The notes under the pieces were generated by a model. That model made no database searches. It worked only from the letters and a program-made list of their open reading frames with translations, and was not told the DNA's origin. From Mesorhizobium loti CJ3sym (GTDB taxonomy: Bacteria > Pseudomonadota > Alphaproteobacteria > Rhizobiales > Rhizobiaceae), in assembly GCF_000472785.1 (NCBI RefSeq), contig NZ_KI421462.1, positions 62,200 through 126,199 of the forward strand: a stretch of 64,000 nt of DNA, written 5' to 3'. Each line of letters starts with the position of its first letter. Position 1 is the first letter of the stretch. The position numbers were made by a program, and so were the translations under genes. Shown in pieces: positions 9,710-18,633 of this stretch.

Positions 9710-11176
9710 TCAGCCGGCCTGCTTCAGTGCGGCCTTTTCAGCGCGCAACTCCTCGATCGAACGCACATTTCGCCGCGCGGCACCTGCCCATTCGCGGGTC
9801 TTGACCGTAGATTTCGACAGCCGCTCCTTGGCCGCCGGAACCGCATGCGCATATTGCGGCAGCCAGGCCGCTTGGGCGACGACCATTTCGTCGACCATCT
9901 GCCAGACTTCCTCCGGCGTCGACACCGCACCGACCAGCGGGTCGTGCAGGACAGCGAGCTTCAAGAGATCGATGTCGCCTGATATCGCGGCATGGACCGA
10001 CATGCGTTGGACATTGATCGAGGAGATGCAGGTCGCCGCGCAAGCCTCTGGCAGCGTGATGCCGGCGGCCATGTTGATGCCGAAACGGTCGACGAAGCCG
10101 GGCGATTCGATGATGGCGTCCTGCGGCAAGTTGGTGATGATGCCTTCATTCCTGACGTTGAAGTGGCCGCGATAGACGCGGTTGGTCTCCAGCGCTTCGA
10201 GGATGTGGCTGGCATGCTCGTTGGAGCGTTTTGTGGGGTCGATCGGCTTCGACGCCGCTTCGAGGAATTGCGGATATTCCGTCTCGAACCAGTTGCGGGT
10301 TTCGGTGGAGTAGCGGAGATAGCCGCCTGTCTCGCCATGGATCCAGTCCGACATGTCGATCCAGCGGGTGATCTCGTCAGGCCGCTTGCGATACCAGGGC
10401 AGATATTCCGAGAGATGGCCGTTGCTTTCGGTCGAATAGACACCAAAGCGCTTCAAGACATCGATGCGCAGCTTCTCCTGCCTGGAATAAACAGGATGCG
10501 CCTCGAAGGCGGCAACCAGCTCATCCTTGCCGACCTTGCGACCGTTCAGCCGCAGATCGATGAACCAGGTCTGGTGATTGATGCCGGAACAGACATAGTC
10601 GAGCTCGTACCTGGACTTCGCGCCCAGCACCTCGGCGATCTGTTCGGCGCCGTGCTGGACGCCGTGGCAAAGCCCAACCGTGTCGACCTTGCCATACTCG
10701 ATCGCCGCCCAGGTGTTCATCGCCATCGGGTTGGCATAGTTGAGGAATTTGGCGTTCGTGTCGGCGACCTCGCGGATATCCCTGCAGAAGTCGAGGATCA
10801 CCGGGATGTTACGCTGGCCATAGAGGATGCCGCCGGCGCAGATCGTGTCGCCGACGCACTGGTCGATGCCATATTTCAGCGGAATGCGGATATCGTCGGC
10901 ATAGGCTTCGAGGCCGCCGACCCGCACGCAGCTGATGATGTAGCGCGCGCCTTCGAGCGCCTTGCGGCGATCGGTCGTCGCCGTCACCCTGGTCGGCAAT
11001 CCGTTGGCCTCGACGATCCTGTCGAGGATCGCCTTGATCATCCCGAGATTGTGTTCGCTAAGGTCGGTCAGTGCGAATTCGATATCCCGGAATTCGGGCA
11101 CGCACAGGATGTCGGTGAACAATTTCTTGGTGAATCCGACGCTGCCGGCACCGATGATAGCTATTTTGAAACTCAT
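9710..11176 (-). CDS. GH4 family glycoside hydrolase, second copy
   Basis: The 488-residue protein is a second GH4 enzyme. FKIAIIGAGSVGFTKK is the NAD-binding loop, VGLCHGVQHG the metal-site segment and SGINHQTWFIDL the conserved block. It differs from the copy at 2194-3564 in having CHGVQ in place of CHSVQ, so its sugar specificity may differ (alpha-galactosidase and alpha-glucuronidase are both possible). The ATG of MSFK is preferred because GAGG lies eight bases upstream; GTG three codons earlier is possible. It lies upstream of the binding protein and is divergent from an AraC regulator. Confidence 0.8.
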   Translation of the reverse strand: MSFKIAIIGAGSVGFTKKLFTDILCVPEFRDIEFALTDLSEHNLGMIKAILDRIVEANGLPTRVTATTDRRKALEGARYIISCVRVGGLEAYADDIRIPLKYGIDQCVGDTICAGGILYGQRNIPVILDFCRDIREVADTNAKFLNYANPMAMNTWAAIEYGKVDTVGLCHGVQHGAEQIAEVLGAKSRYELDYVCSGINHQTWFIDLRLNGRKVGKDELVAAFEAHPVYSRQEKLRIDVLKRFGVYSTESNGHLSEYLPWYRKRPDEITRWIDMSDWIHGETGGYLRYSTETRNWFETEYPQFLEAASKPIDPTKRSNEHASHILEALETNRVYRGHFNVRNEGIITNLPQDAIIESPGFVDRFGINMAAGITLPEACAATCISSINVQRMSVHAAISGDIDLLKLAVLHDPLVGAVSTPEEVWQMVDEMVVAQAAWLPQYAHAVPAAKERLSKSTVKTREWAGAARRNVRSIEELRAEKAALKQAG

Positions 11177-11389
11177 CAGCCGCACCTCATCTTAGTCTCA
11201 TGACAGGCCGGGGACGACAGGGATGGGTTGCAGCCACATGCCATGGCATGTGTGCGCGACAAGCCGGATTCCGGCCTGCCAACCTCCCTGTCCGCTCCTC
11301 GCCTGCGGATCTCTCTCGCTTTTCGAGGGGGATTATGCCCTTATTCACGAGCGCGACCAGAGAAGGATTATGCTTTCAAGGGTAATTTT

Positions 11390-12298
11390 GTGCTGCGGGA
11401 TTTGATCGCCAACGGACAGTCGATGCGCACGATCTCGCTGCCGCGGGGCCGCCAGCGTCTGCATGCCATGCCGACAAGCACCGGCTATGAAGTGCGCGAG
11501 GACGAGACCTACGACTGGGATGGGCGCAAACGCGGCCAGACACCATTCACCGTGCTCCAGCACACGATCAGCGGAACCGGCCGGCTGCGCTACGAGAACC
11601 GCAATTATCGCCTGCAAGAGAACGACACGCTGCTGGTGCTGGTGCCGCACAACCACCGCTACTGGCTGGCCAGCGACGAGCGCTGGGAATATTTCTGGAT
11701 CTCGATGAATGGCGAGGAGGCGCTGCGCATCCACAAGTCGATCCTCAGCGTCTCCGGTCCGGTGTTCCGGCTGCAGCCGGCGACGATCGACCACCTTGCC
11801 GATTGCAGCCTGCGTCTCGTCAACGGGGCCGCGTCGCCAGGTGCGGCTTCCGCTATCGCCTATGAGGCGGCGATGGCGCTCTACGACGATGTCTTCGGCT
11901 CGCATGCCTTTGCCGAGAAACAGAGCGCCATGCAACCGGTCATCGACCATATCAACGCAAATCTCGACGGGCCGCTCCCGGTGGCGGACCTGGTCCAGAT
12001 CAGTGGTCTCAGCCGCGCCCATTTCTCACGCTGCTTCGCCGAGAGCGAAGGCCTGCCGCCGGCCGAATTCGTGCTGCAGCAGCGCCTGCAACGGGCGGCA
12101 AAGCTCTTGACCAAAGCGGACTTCCTGCCGGTGAAGGAAGTCGCCATCTTGTGCGGCTTCGAGGACGCGAATTACTTTTCAAAAGTCTTCCGCCGCCTCT
12201 ACGGCACCACGCCCAGCCAATTCCGCACCACCGGCATGTATGCCAATCTGCGGACCCCGGCCAGGCGCGGCGTCAGGGTGTCTGACGACGAGACCTGA
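11390..12298 (+). CDS. agpT: AraC-family regulator, AgpT-like
   Basis: The protein has an N-terminal cupin-like sensing domain (roughly residues 40-150, with YRLQENDTLLVLVPHNHRYW) and a C-terminal AraC/XylS double helix-turn-helix (PLPVADLVQISGLSRAHFSRCF and VKEVAILCGFEDANYFSKVFRR). It is divergent from the GH4 and importer genes, as expected for an activator of that regulon. The start is uncertain: GTG at 11390 has AAGG seven to eight bases upstream, while ATG at 11423 is also possible. The symbol rests on position beside agp-like genes. Confidence 0.75.
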   Translation: MLRDLIANGQSMRTISLPRGRQRLHAMPTSTGYEVREDETYDWDGRKRGQTPFTVLQHTISGTGRLRYENRNYRLQENDTLLVLVPHNHRYWLASDERWEYFWISMNGEEALRIHKSILSVSGPVFRLQPATIDHLADCSLRLVNGAASPGAASAIAYEAAMALYDDVFGSHAFAEKQSAMQPVIDHINANLDGPLPVADLVQISGLSRAHFSRCFAESEGLPPAEFVLQQRLQRAAKLLTKADFLPVKEVAILCGFEDANYFSKVFRRLYGTTPSQFRTTGMYANLRTPARRGVRVSDDET

Positions 12299-12322
12299 CG
12301 CCACTTTTGAGACCTTGCGTTG

Positions 12323-14350
12323 TCAGGCCGCGTGCAGGCTGCCGCCGTCCAGCCATTCGAGATCGGGAGGCGAAAGCGCGATGTCCAATGCCCGCAGGCT
12401 GTCTTCCAGTTCGCCCAGCGTGCGTGGCCCGATCAACGGGACCGACGGGAAAGGCTGGTTGAGCACGTAAGCCAGAGCAACATGGATCGGGCTCTTGCGC
12501 AGCCGCGCGGCGAGTTCGATCGCGCGGTCGCGGCGGCCGAAATTGCGCTCCGAATACCAGACCCGCACCAGTTCCTCGCTGTCGCGCCGGTCGCGCCCGG
12601 CGCGCTCGGTGAAGAAACCGCGCCCCTGGCTCGACCAGGCGAAATTCGGCATCTGCCTGGATGTCAGCCAGGCCTTCCAGTCATCGGTGGACGAGGTGAC
12701 ACAACCCGCCCAGATCGGCTCCAGCATTTCGGCCAGCGAAAAATTGTTGGAGAGCGCGCCGGGCTTCTGCTTGCCGGTGCGCTGCGCATAAGCAATCGCC
12801 TCGTCCATGCGCTGCATCGTCCAGTTCGAGCCGCCGAACGGGCCACGGATGCGGCCCGCCTTCACCTCACGATCCATCGCATCGACGAACTCGCCGACCG
12901 GCACGTCCGGATTGTCGCGGTGCATGAAATAGATGTCGACATGGTCGGTCTGCAGGCGGTCGAGCGACTGGGCAAGCTGCTTGCCGATCACGTCGGGATA
13001 GCAGAGCGGCGAATGCGCGCCCTTGGCGATGATCACCGACTGCTCCCGCACGCCGCGGTTCTTCAGCCATTCGCCAAGCAGTTTTTCGGTATAGCCAGCG
13101 CCGTAGACATAGCCGGTGTCGAACAGATTGCCGCCGGCCTCGAAGAAGGCATCGAGCAGGATCGAGCCCGAGGAGAAAGTACGGAAATCCTCAAAGCCGA
13201 GCGCCACGACCGACGCTGGTTTCGCGAGGCCCGGAATGCCGCGCTTGCCGATCGCGGTTCCGCCCGAGCGCAAGGGCCGGCCGGAGATGGTGCTGGTGCG
13301 CAGCGAGGCCTTCTCGATCTCGTATTCCAGGCCGACGGCAGCGCGCCATCTGTCGAGGACGCGCAAAGTGCCGAGACTGTCGGCCCAATCCATGCCCGGC
13401 CAGGCGAACTCCTGCCGACGGCCAAGGATCGCCTCGCCGGCGCCATCGACCTCGAAAGAATAGACATGGCGCTTCTCGTCGACGCTGATGATCTCGCGTG
13501 CGCTGTCAGCGCCGATCACGTCGATCCGGCCGAGGCCGACATCGCGATTTCCCCCGGCGAACCAGAAGTCCGGCACTTCGATGCGGCCCTTGGTGCCGAG
13601 GATGCGCAGCACATTGTCCTGGTTGAGCGAGATGCTGCAGGAAACCTCGGCGACGATGCCGCCGGGAAAATGCAGCAGCGCCGAGGCCCATTCATCGACG
13701 CCGGACTGGCCAAGATGGGCGGTGCCCACCACCTTGTCCGGCTCGGTGAAGGGGAGGCCTGCCGCAGCCCCTGCAATCAGCCGCACCATCGACACGGGAT
13801 AGCCGCCGACGTCCAGAATGCCGCCACCGGCAGAATCGTTGGCATAGAGCCGGTGCTCCGGCATGAAGCCAGGCATGGCGAAGCCGAAGCTCGACTTGAT
13901 CATCCTGATCTCGCCGATGACGCCTGTCTTGATCAGCTCGACCAGCTTCAGAGTCTGCGGATGCAGCCGGTACATGAAGGCTTCGCCGAGAAAGGTGCCG
14001 GCCTTGCGCGCGGCATGGATCATGGCGTCGGCCTCGAAGGCGGTCAGCGCCAGCGGCTTTTCGCACAGCACATGCTTGCCCGCTTCCGCCGCCCGGATCG
14101 CCCATTGCGCATGGCCGGGATGCGGTATCGCGATATAGACGGCATCGATGTCGGGATCGGCAAGCAGCGCTTCATAACCGTCGATGATACGGGCGCCGGG
14201 AAATTTCTCGGCGAGGCCCGACTTGGCGGGATTGCGCGCGCCGATGGCGACCAGTTTTCCGGTGCGCGAAGCGGCCACGCCGCCGGCAAAGGCAAGGGCG
14301 ATGCTGCCCGGGCCGAGAATGCCCCAGCGAATGGGCGTGGTTGCGGTCAT
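12323..14350 (-). CDS. Gfo/Idh/MocA oxidoreductase fused to aldo/keto reductase
   Basis: One 675-residue chain holds two oxidoreductases. Residues 1 to about 330 are a Gfo/Idh/MocA domain (GILGPGSIALAFAGG nucleotide loop; CEKPLAL with the catalytic-region Lys). Residues about 340-675 are an aldo/keto reductase (NLFDTGYVYGAGYTEKLLGEW with Asp/Tyr; IYFMHRDNP; GGSNW). The second of two close ATGs is chosen, since GGAG lies seven bases before it and only one base before the first. It is the last gene after a CUT1 importer, suggesting that an imported sugar or polyol is oxidised and reduced by one polypeptide. Confidence 0.85.
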   Translation of the reverse strand: MTATTPIRWGILGPGSIALAFAGGVAASRTGKLVAIGARNPAKSGLAEKFPGARIIDGYEALLADPDIDAVYIAIPHPGHAQWAIRAAEAGKHVLCEKPLALTAFEADAMIHAARKAGTFLGEAFMYRLHPQTLKLVELIKTGVIGEIRMIKSSFGFAMPGFMPEHRLYANDSAGGGILDVGGYPVSMVRLIAGAAAGLPFTEPDKVVGTAHLGQSGVDEWASALLHFPGGIVAEVSCSISLNQDNVLRILGTKGRIEVPDFWFAGGNRDVGLGRIDVIGADSAREIISVDEKRHVYSFEVDGAGEAILGRRQEFAWPGMDWADSLGTLRVLDRWRAAVGLEYEIEKASLRTSTISGRPLRSGGTAIGKRGIPGLAKPASVVALGFEDFRTFSSGSILLDAFFEAGGNLFDTGYVYGAGYTEKLLGEWLKNRGVREQSVIIAKGAHSPLCYPDVIGKQLAQSLDRLQTDHVDIYFMHRDNPDVPVGEFVDAMDREVKAGRIRGPFGGSNWTMQRMDEAIAYAQRTGKQKPGALSNNFSLAEMLEPIWAGCVTSSTDDWKAWLTSRQMPNFAWSSQGRGFFTERAGRDRRDSEELVRVWYSERNFGRRDRAIELAARLRKSPIHVALAYVLNQPFPSVPLIGPRTLGELEDSLRALDIALSPPDLEWLDGGSLHAA

Positions 14351-14385
14351 TGTCATTCTCCTTGAAGGCTGGAAGGGGCGGCCGG

Positions 14386-15465
14386 TCAGCGCAGCCGCAG
14401 CCCTTTTTCGTCGAACAGATAGGATTTGCGGATGGAAACGGTGACCTCGGAGGTGGTGGGAACCTTCGCCGCGTCGCGCTGGATCACCACGTCTTCGCCA
14501 TTGGCGGTACGGGCATAGAGGAAGCTCGTGCCGCCGAGATGCTCGACCACGTCGATGGTAACGACGAGGTCGGTGTCGCCCTCCCCGGCACCGCCGAAAT
14601 GTTCCGGCCGCACGCCGACGATGACCTTGCTGCCTGCTTCGGGCGCAGCGCCAGTCAGCGGTTGCATGATGCGGGTCCGCTCCTGGCCAGCGAGCTCGAC
14701 CGTGACGCTGCGCGTGTTGCGCCCGACAACACGGCCGTTGATGAAATTCATCTTCGGCGAACCGACAAAACCGGCCACGAACTGATTGTCGGGATTGTCA
14801 TAGAGATCGAGCGGCCGGCCGATCTGCTCGACATGACCGGCTCGCAGCACGACGATCCGGTCGGCGAGCGTCATTGCCTCGGTCTGGTCGTGGGTGACGT
14901 AGATCATCGTGGTGCCGAGTTCCTTGTGCAGGCGCGAGATTTCGACCCGCATCTGGACACGCAGTTCGGCGTCGAGATTGGAAAGCGGCTCGTCGAACAG
15001 GAACACTTGCGGCTCACGCACGATGGCACGGCCGATGGCGACGCGCTGGCGCTGGCCACCGGAGAGTTTCTTTGGACGCCGGTCCATCAATTCGCTGATG
15101 CGCAGGATCTCGGCCGCGCGCTTCACCCGCCGCTCGGTGTCGGCCTTGGGGTTGCCGGTCATGCGCAGCCCGAAAGAGAGGTTCTGCTCGACGCTCATAT
15201 GCGGATAGAGCGCGTAGGACTGGAAGACCATGGCGATGCCGCGGTCGGCCGGCTCGATATCGTTGACCAGCTTGCCGCCGATGGCAATCTCGCCGCCGCT
15301 GATGTCCTCGAGCCCCGCGATCATCCTGAGCAGCGTGGACTTGCCGCAGCCGGACGGGCCGACGAAGACAACGAATTCGCCGTCTTTGATGTCGATGTTG
15401 GCGCCATGGACGACTTCGAAGGCGCCGAAGCGCTTGACGACATTGTTGAGGGTGACGGTCGCCAT
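14386..15465 (-). CDS. Sugar ABC transporter ATP-binding protein, UgpC/MsmK type
   Basis: The 359-residue ATPase of CUT1 sugar importers has GPSGCGKSTLLRMIAG (Walker A), LSGGQRQRVAIGRAI (signature), VFLFDEPLSNLDAELR (Walker B and D-loop) and THDQTEAM (H-loop). The C-terminal 120 residues form the regulatory OB-type TOBE region (VGVRPEHFG). The start MATVTLNNV fits family length. Its stop is about 35 bases upstream of the oxidoreductase fusion, so the two are probably co-transcribed. Confidence 0.92.
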   Translation of the reverse strand: MATVTLNNVVKRFGAFEVVHGANIDIKDGEFVVFVGPSGCGKSTLLRMIAGLEDISGGEIAIGGKLVNDIEPADRGIAMVFQSYALYPHMSVEQNLSFGLRMTGNPKADTERRVKRAAEILRISELMDRRPKKLSGGQRQRVAIGRAIVREPQVFLFDEPLSNLDAELRVQMRVEISRLHKELGTTMIYVTHDQTEAMTLADRIVVLRAGHVEQIGRPLDLYDNPDNQFVAGFVGSPKMNFINGRVVGRNTRSVTVELAGQERTRIMQPLTGAAPEAGSKVIVGVRPEHFGGAGEGDTDLVVTIDVVEHLGGTSFLYARTANGEDVVIQRDAAKVPTTSEVTVSIRKSYLFDEKGLRLR

Positions 15466-15473
15466 GCTGCCTC

Positions 15474-16310
15474 TTACTTGACCGCGCCGGCGGCAATGCC
15501 GGCGATGAAATGGCGCTGCAGGAGCACGAAGACGATGAGCATCGGCACGGTCAACATCACGGCTCCCGCCATGATGCCGCCCCACGACACTTTGGTGAGG
15601 CCGATCAGCGTGCCGAGCGCCACCGGCGCCGTCATCGAACCCGGCTGGCTGTTGATCAAAAGCGGCCACAGGTAATTGTTCCAAGAGGCAAGGAACAAGA
15701 TGATGGCCAGTGCGGCCAGCATCGGCCGCGCCAGCGGCAGCGCGACGAACAGGAAGATGCGCCACTCCTTCACGCCCTCGACGCGGGCGGCGTCGAACAG
15801 ATCATCCGGCATCATCGAAAAACTCTGGCGCATGAACAGCACGCCAAGCGAATTGAACAGCGGCGGCACGATCAGCGCCACCCAGGTGTTGGCGAGCTGG
15901 AAGTCGCGCGCCACCATGATGAATTGCGGGATCAGCACCACCGCGTAGGGCAGCGTGATGGTGCCGAAGATGATGCCGACAACCACGCCCTTGCCGAAGA
16001 ACTGGTAGCGGGCGAGCGCCCAGCCGGCCATTGACGTCAACAGCACCGACAGGACGGTGTAGGTCACCGCCACCGAGACGGAGATGCCGATGGCGCCGAC
16101 AAAGTCGGTGTCGCGCTGCAGATTGTTGAAATTGTCGATGAAATTGCCATGCGGCAGAAGTTCGATACCGGGGCTGAAAATGCCGTTGTCGGGCATGGTC
16201 GAGAACACCACCATCATCCACAGCGGGAACAGCCAGATCAGCGCCAGCGGGGTGAGGAAAAGATGCAGTGCGATGCTGCGTCTCAGCTTGGCGGAAGACA
16301 GCGAACTCAT
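15474..16310 (-). CDS. Sugar ABC transporter permease, MalG type
   Basis: The 278-residue inner-membrane protein has six predicted segments, starting with a short cytoplasmic tail (MSSLSSAKLRRS). The EAA loop is DAARVEGVKEWRIFLFVALPLARP, which docks on the ATPase. It ends eight bases before the ATPase gene. The ATG is chosen because it overlaps the stop of the upstream MalF-type permease by four bases, a common coupling. Confidence 0.9.
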   Translation of the reverse strand: MSSLSSAKLRRSIALHLFLTPLALIWLFPLWMMVVFSTMPDNGIFSPGIELLPHGNFIDNFNNLQRDTDFVGAIGISVSVAVTYTVLSVLLTSMAGWALARYQFFGKGVVVGIIFGTITLPYAVVLIPQFIMVARDFQLANTWVALIVPPLFNSLGVLFMRQSFSMMPDDLFDAARVEGVKEWRIFLFVALPLARPMLAALAIILFLASWNNYLWPLLINSQPGSMTAPVALGTLIGLTKVSWGGIMAGAVMLTVPMLIVFVLLQRHFIAGIAAGAVK

Positions 16311-17167
16311 TGCTTTTCCCTCGTCAGCCACAGTTGCACCAGGGTGATGGCGATCGCCAGCGCCGCCATGGTGTAGGCAACGGCCGAGGCGTAGCCGAAA
16401 TTGAGCGAGCGAAAACCCTGGCGGTAGAGCAACAGGCCGAGCGTCTCGGTGCCGCCGCCCGGGCCGCCGCGCTCGGTGATCAGGAATGGCTCGGTGAACA
16501 ATTGCATGGTGCCGATGATCGACAGCACCAGGCAGAACACAATGACCGGCTTCAAGAGCGGCAGCGTGATGTAGAAGAACTGCTTGAGCTTGCTGACCCG
16601 GTCGAGCGTCGCCGCCTCGTAGACATCCTCGGGGATGGATTGCATGCCGGCCAGAAGGATGATGGCGTTGTAGCCGGCCCAGCGCCAGGTGACCGCGATC
16701 ATGATCAGCGCCATGGCCGGCGTGACATTGGAGAACCAGTCGATCTTGGGCAATCCAACACTGTTCAAGAGCTTGTTGACGATGCCGAAATCGAGGCTGA
16801 ACATCAGCCGGAACACCGCCGAATAGGCGACCTCGCCGACCACCACCGGAGCGAAGAAGGCGAAGCGGTAGAGGCCCCTCGCCTTCAAGAGCGGCGAATT
16901 CAAAAGCACCGCCATCACCATGGCCAGCGCGATCATCACCGGCACCTGGATGACGAGGATGAGCAGCGTGTTCTTCAGCGCGTTGAAGAAGGCCGGGTCG
17001 CCGATCAGCCGGCCCCAGTTGAAGCCGGGAGCAAAACGCCAGGGCACGGTGCGCGTCGCCTGGAACGAGATCAAGAACGAGGAGATGATCGGCCATACCC
17101 AGAAGACGGAGAAGATCAGGAGATAGGGCGCCAGGAAACGATAGGCCGTGGCGTTGCGGTTGCGCAT
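16307..17167 (-). CDS. Sugar ABC transporter permease, MalF type
   Basis: The 286-residue permease is the partner of the MalG-type subunit. Six membrane segments are visible, starting AYRFLAPYLLIFSVFWVWP; the EAA loop is YEAATLDRVSKLKQFFYITLPLLKP. The ATG of MRNRNATAY is chosen because GGAG lies five bases upstream. It follows the binding-protein gene after an intergenic hairpin. Confidence 0.9.
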   Translation of the reverse strand: MRNRNATAYRFLAPYLLIFSVFWVWPIISSFLISFQATRTVPWRFAPGFNWGRLIGDPAFFNALKNTLLILVIQVPVMIALAMVMAVLLNSPLLKARGLYRFAFFAPVVVGEVAYSAVFRLMFSLDFGIVNKLLNSVGLPKIDWFSNVTPAMALIMIAVTWRWAGYNAIILLAGMQSIPEDVYEAATLDRVSKLKQFFYITLPLLKPVIVFCLVLSIIGTMQLFTEPFLITERGGPGGGTETLGLLLYRQGFRSLNFGYASAVAYTMAALAIAITLVQLWLTREKQ

Positions 17168-17213
17168 CTTGCTCCTCCTTCTCCCCGATGTTTCAGACAA
17201 GCTCGCAGGCGCA

Positions 17214-17244
17214 GGGTCCGGGCGGCACGAGCCGTCCCGGACCC
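17214..17244. repeat. GC-rich hairpin after sugar-binding-protein gene
   Basis: GGGTCCGGGCGGC (17214-17226) pairs, with one mismatch, with GCCGTCCCGGACCC (17231-17244) over a four-base loop. As at 7474-7500, the stem lies between a binding-protein gene and its first permease, which suggests mRNA stabilisation or attenuation. Confidence 0.55.
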
Positions 17245-17257
17245 CATCCTTGGGAGG

Positions 17258-18529
17258 TTATGATTTTACCGGCAATCCGGTCGCAGCGGCGATCTGTTTT
17301 GCGGCGTCGTCGAGTGCGGCCTTGGCGTCGGGATAACCGCCGCCCAGATATTTGGTTTGCACCGCGCGCACGATGATTTCGGCATCGCTCTGGAACTGCG
17401 TGCCGCGGCTGGGGACGACCTTGGGCAAGGTGCCCAAAATATCCTTCCACACCGCCTGGCCACCCCAGTAGGGCAGGCCTTGGCTGACGTAGGGATCGTT
17501 CAGCGCCGAGACCAGCGAGGGAACGAGGCCAAACTCCTTCAGCATGGTGATCTGGCCTTCATTGGTTCCGAGCGTGTATTTCAGATACTCGTAGGCCGCT
17601 TCCTTGTTCTTCGAGGCCGAAGTGATGGCCAGCGACGACCCGCCGAGATTGGCGGCGCGCGGGCCGTCGGCGGTGAGGCTCGGCATCAGATAGACACCCC
17701 ATTTGCCGTTTTCACCCGCCGATTCGGTGCGGATGGTGCCTTCATACCAGCCGCCATAGACCTGGGTGGCCACAGTGCCCGCCGTGTTGTTGGTGATCTT
17801 GGTGCCCCAGTCCGCCGACGAGATGATGCCGGCGTCCTTCATCTCCTTGACCTTGGTCATGGCGTCGACGCATTTCGGCTGGTTGACCGTGATCGACTGG
17901 CCGTCCTCGGCGAAATAGGCGCAGCCCTGCTCGTTGGAGATCATGCGGAAGAATTCGCTGTCTCCGTTGAAATCGGCATTGGTCATCGAGACGCCCGGAT
18001 TGGCAGCCTGGACCTTCTTGCCGGCGGCGATGAAATCGTCCCAGGTCTTGATCGATGCCGCGTCGACGCCTGCCTTTTCGTAGAAGTCGCGGCGGTAGAA
18101 GGCGGCGACCGGGCCGGAATCCCACGGCATGGCATAGGCCTTGTCGCCGACCTCGAGCTCGGTGCGTTTGAAATCGGGGTATTTCTTCTGGTCTTCCGTC
18201 GTGTAACCCAGCGTGTGCAGATCGACGAAGCAGTCGGGGAACTGGCTCCAGTAATTCTCGGCCTCGCCGTTCTCGATGGTGACGATGTCGGGAAGGCCAA
18301 CGCCGCCGGCCGCACAGCCGGCGATCGACTTGTCATAGGTCGGCTGGTTGCCGAGATCCTGAACGGTGACCTTGATGTCGGGATGTAGCTTGTTGAAGCC
18401 GGCAATTGTCGCCTTCAGCGAGGAGGCGGCGATGTTCCAACTCCAGATGGTGATTTCGCCGGACTGCGCGAAGGCCGGGGCTGAGCCCAGGGCAAGCGCT
18501 AGCGCGGCGCAAGTCAGTGTGATGCGCAT
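17258..18529 (-). CDS. Sugar-binding protein, SBP family 1
   Basis: The 423-residue periplasmic protein has a signal peptide (MRITLTCAALALALGSAPAFA) and a family 1 binding fold starting EITIWSWNIAASSLKATIAGFN, with the IVTIENGEAENYW and YAMPWDSGPVAAFYRRD blocks typical of CUT1 receptors. It is first in a five-gene minus-strand unit (binding protein, MalF, MalG, ATPase, oxidoreductase fusion) and is divergent from an AraC regulator. The ligand is probably a sugar or polyol that the fusion enzyme then handles; sequence alone does not say which. Confidence 0.9.
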   Translation of the reverse strand: MRITLTCAALALALGSAPAFAQSGEITIWSWNIAASSLKATIAGFNKLHPDIKVTVQDLGNQPTYDKSIAGCAAGGVGLPDIVTIENGEAENYWSQFPDCFVDLHTLGYTTEDQKKYPDFKRTELEVGDKAYAMPWDSGPVAAFYRRDFYEKAGVDAASIKTWDDFIAAGKKVQAANPGVSMTNADFNGDSEFFRMISNEQGCAYFAEDGQSITVNQPKCVDAMTKVKEMKDAGIISSADWGTKITNNTAGTVATQVYGGWYEGTIRTESAGENGKWGVYLMPSLTADGPRAANLGGSSLAITSASKNKEAAYEYLKYTLGTNEGQITMLKEFGLVPSLVSALNDPYVSQGLPYWGGQAVWKDILGTLPKVVPSRGTQFQSDAEIIVRAVQTKYLGGGYPDAKAALDDAAKQIAAATGLPVKS

Positions 18530-18633
18530 TGAAATCCTCCCATTTCATTTGCTCTCTCTGCGAGCCCGGCTAGACTATGCAGCGTGGAAGGCTTGTCCCC
18601 GACAAAGGGAATACGGAATTGGCGGAAAGTAAG

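Noticed and set aside
12320..14365. 681-codon plus-strand frame opposite the oxidoreductase fusion
   Set aside because: Its composition is unlike a real protein and the minus strand encodes two recognisable domains over the same bases.
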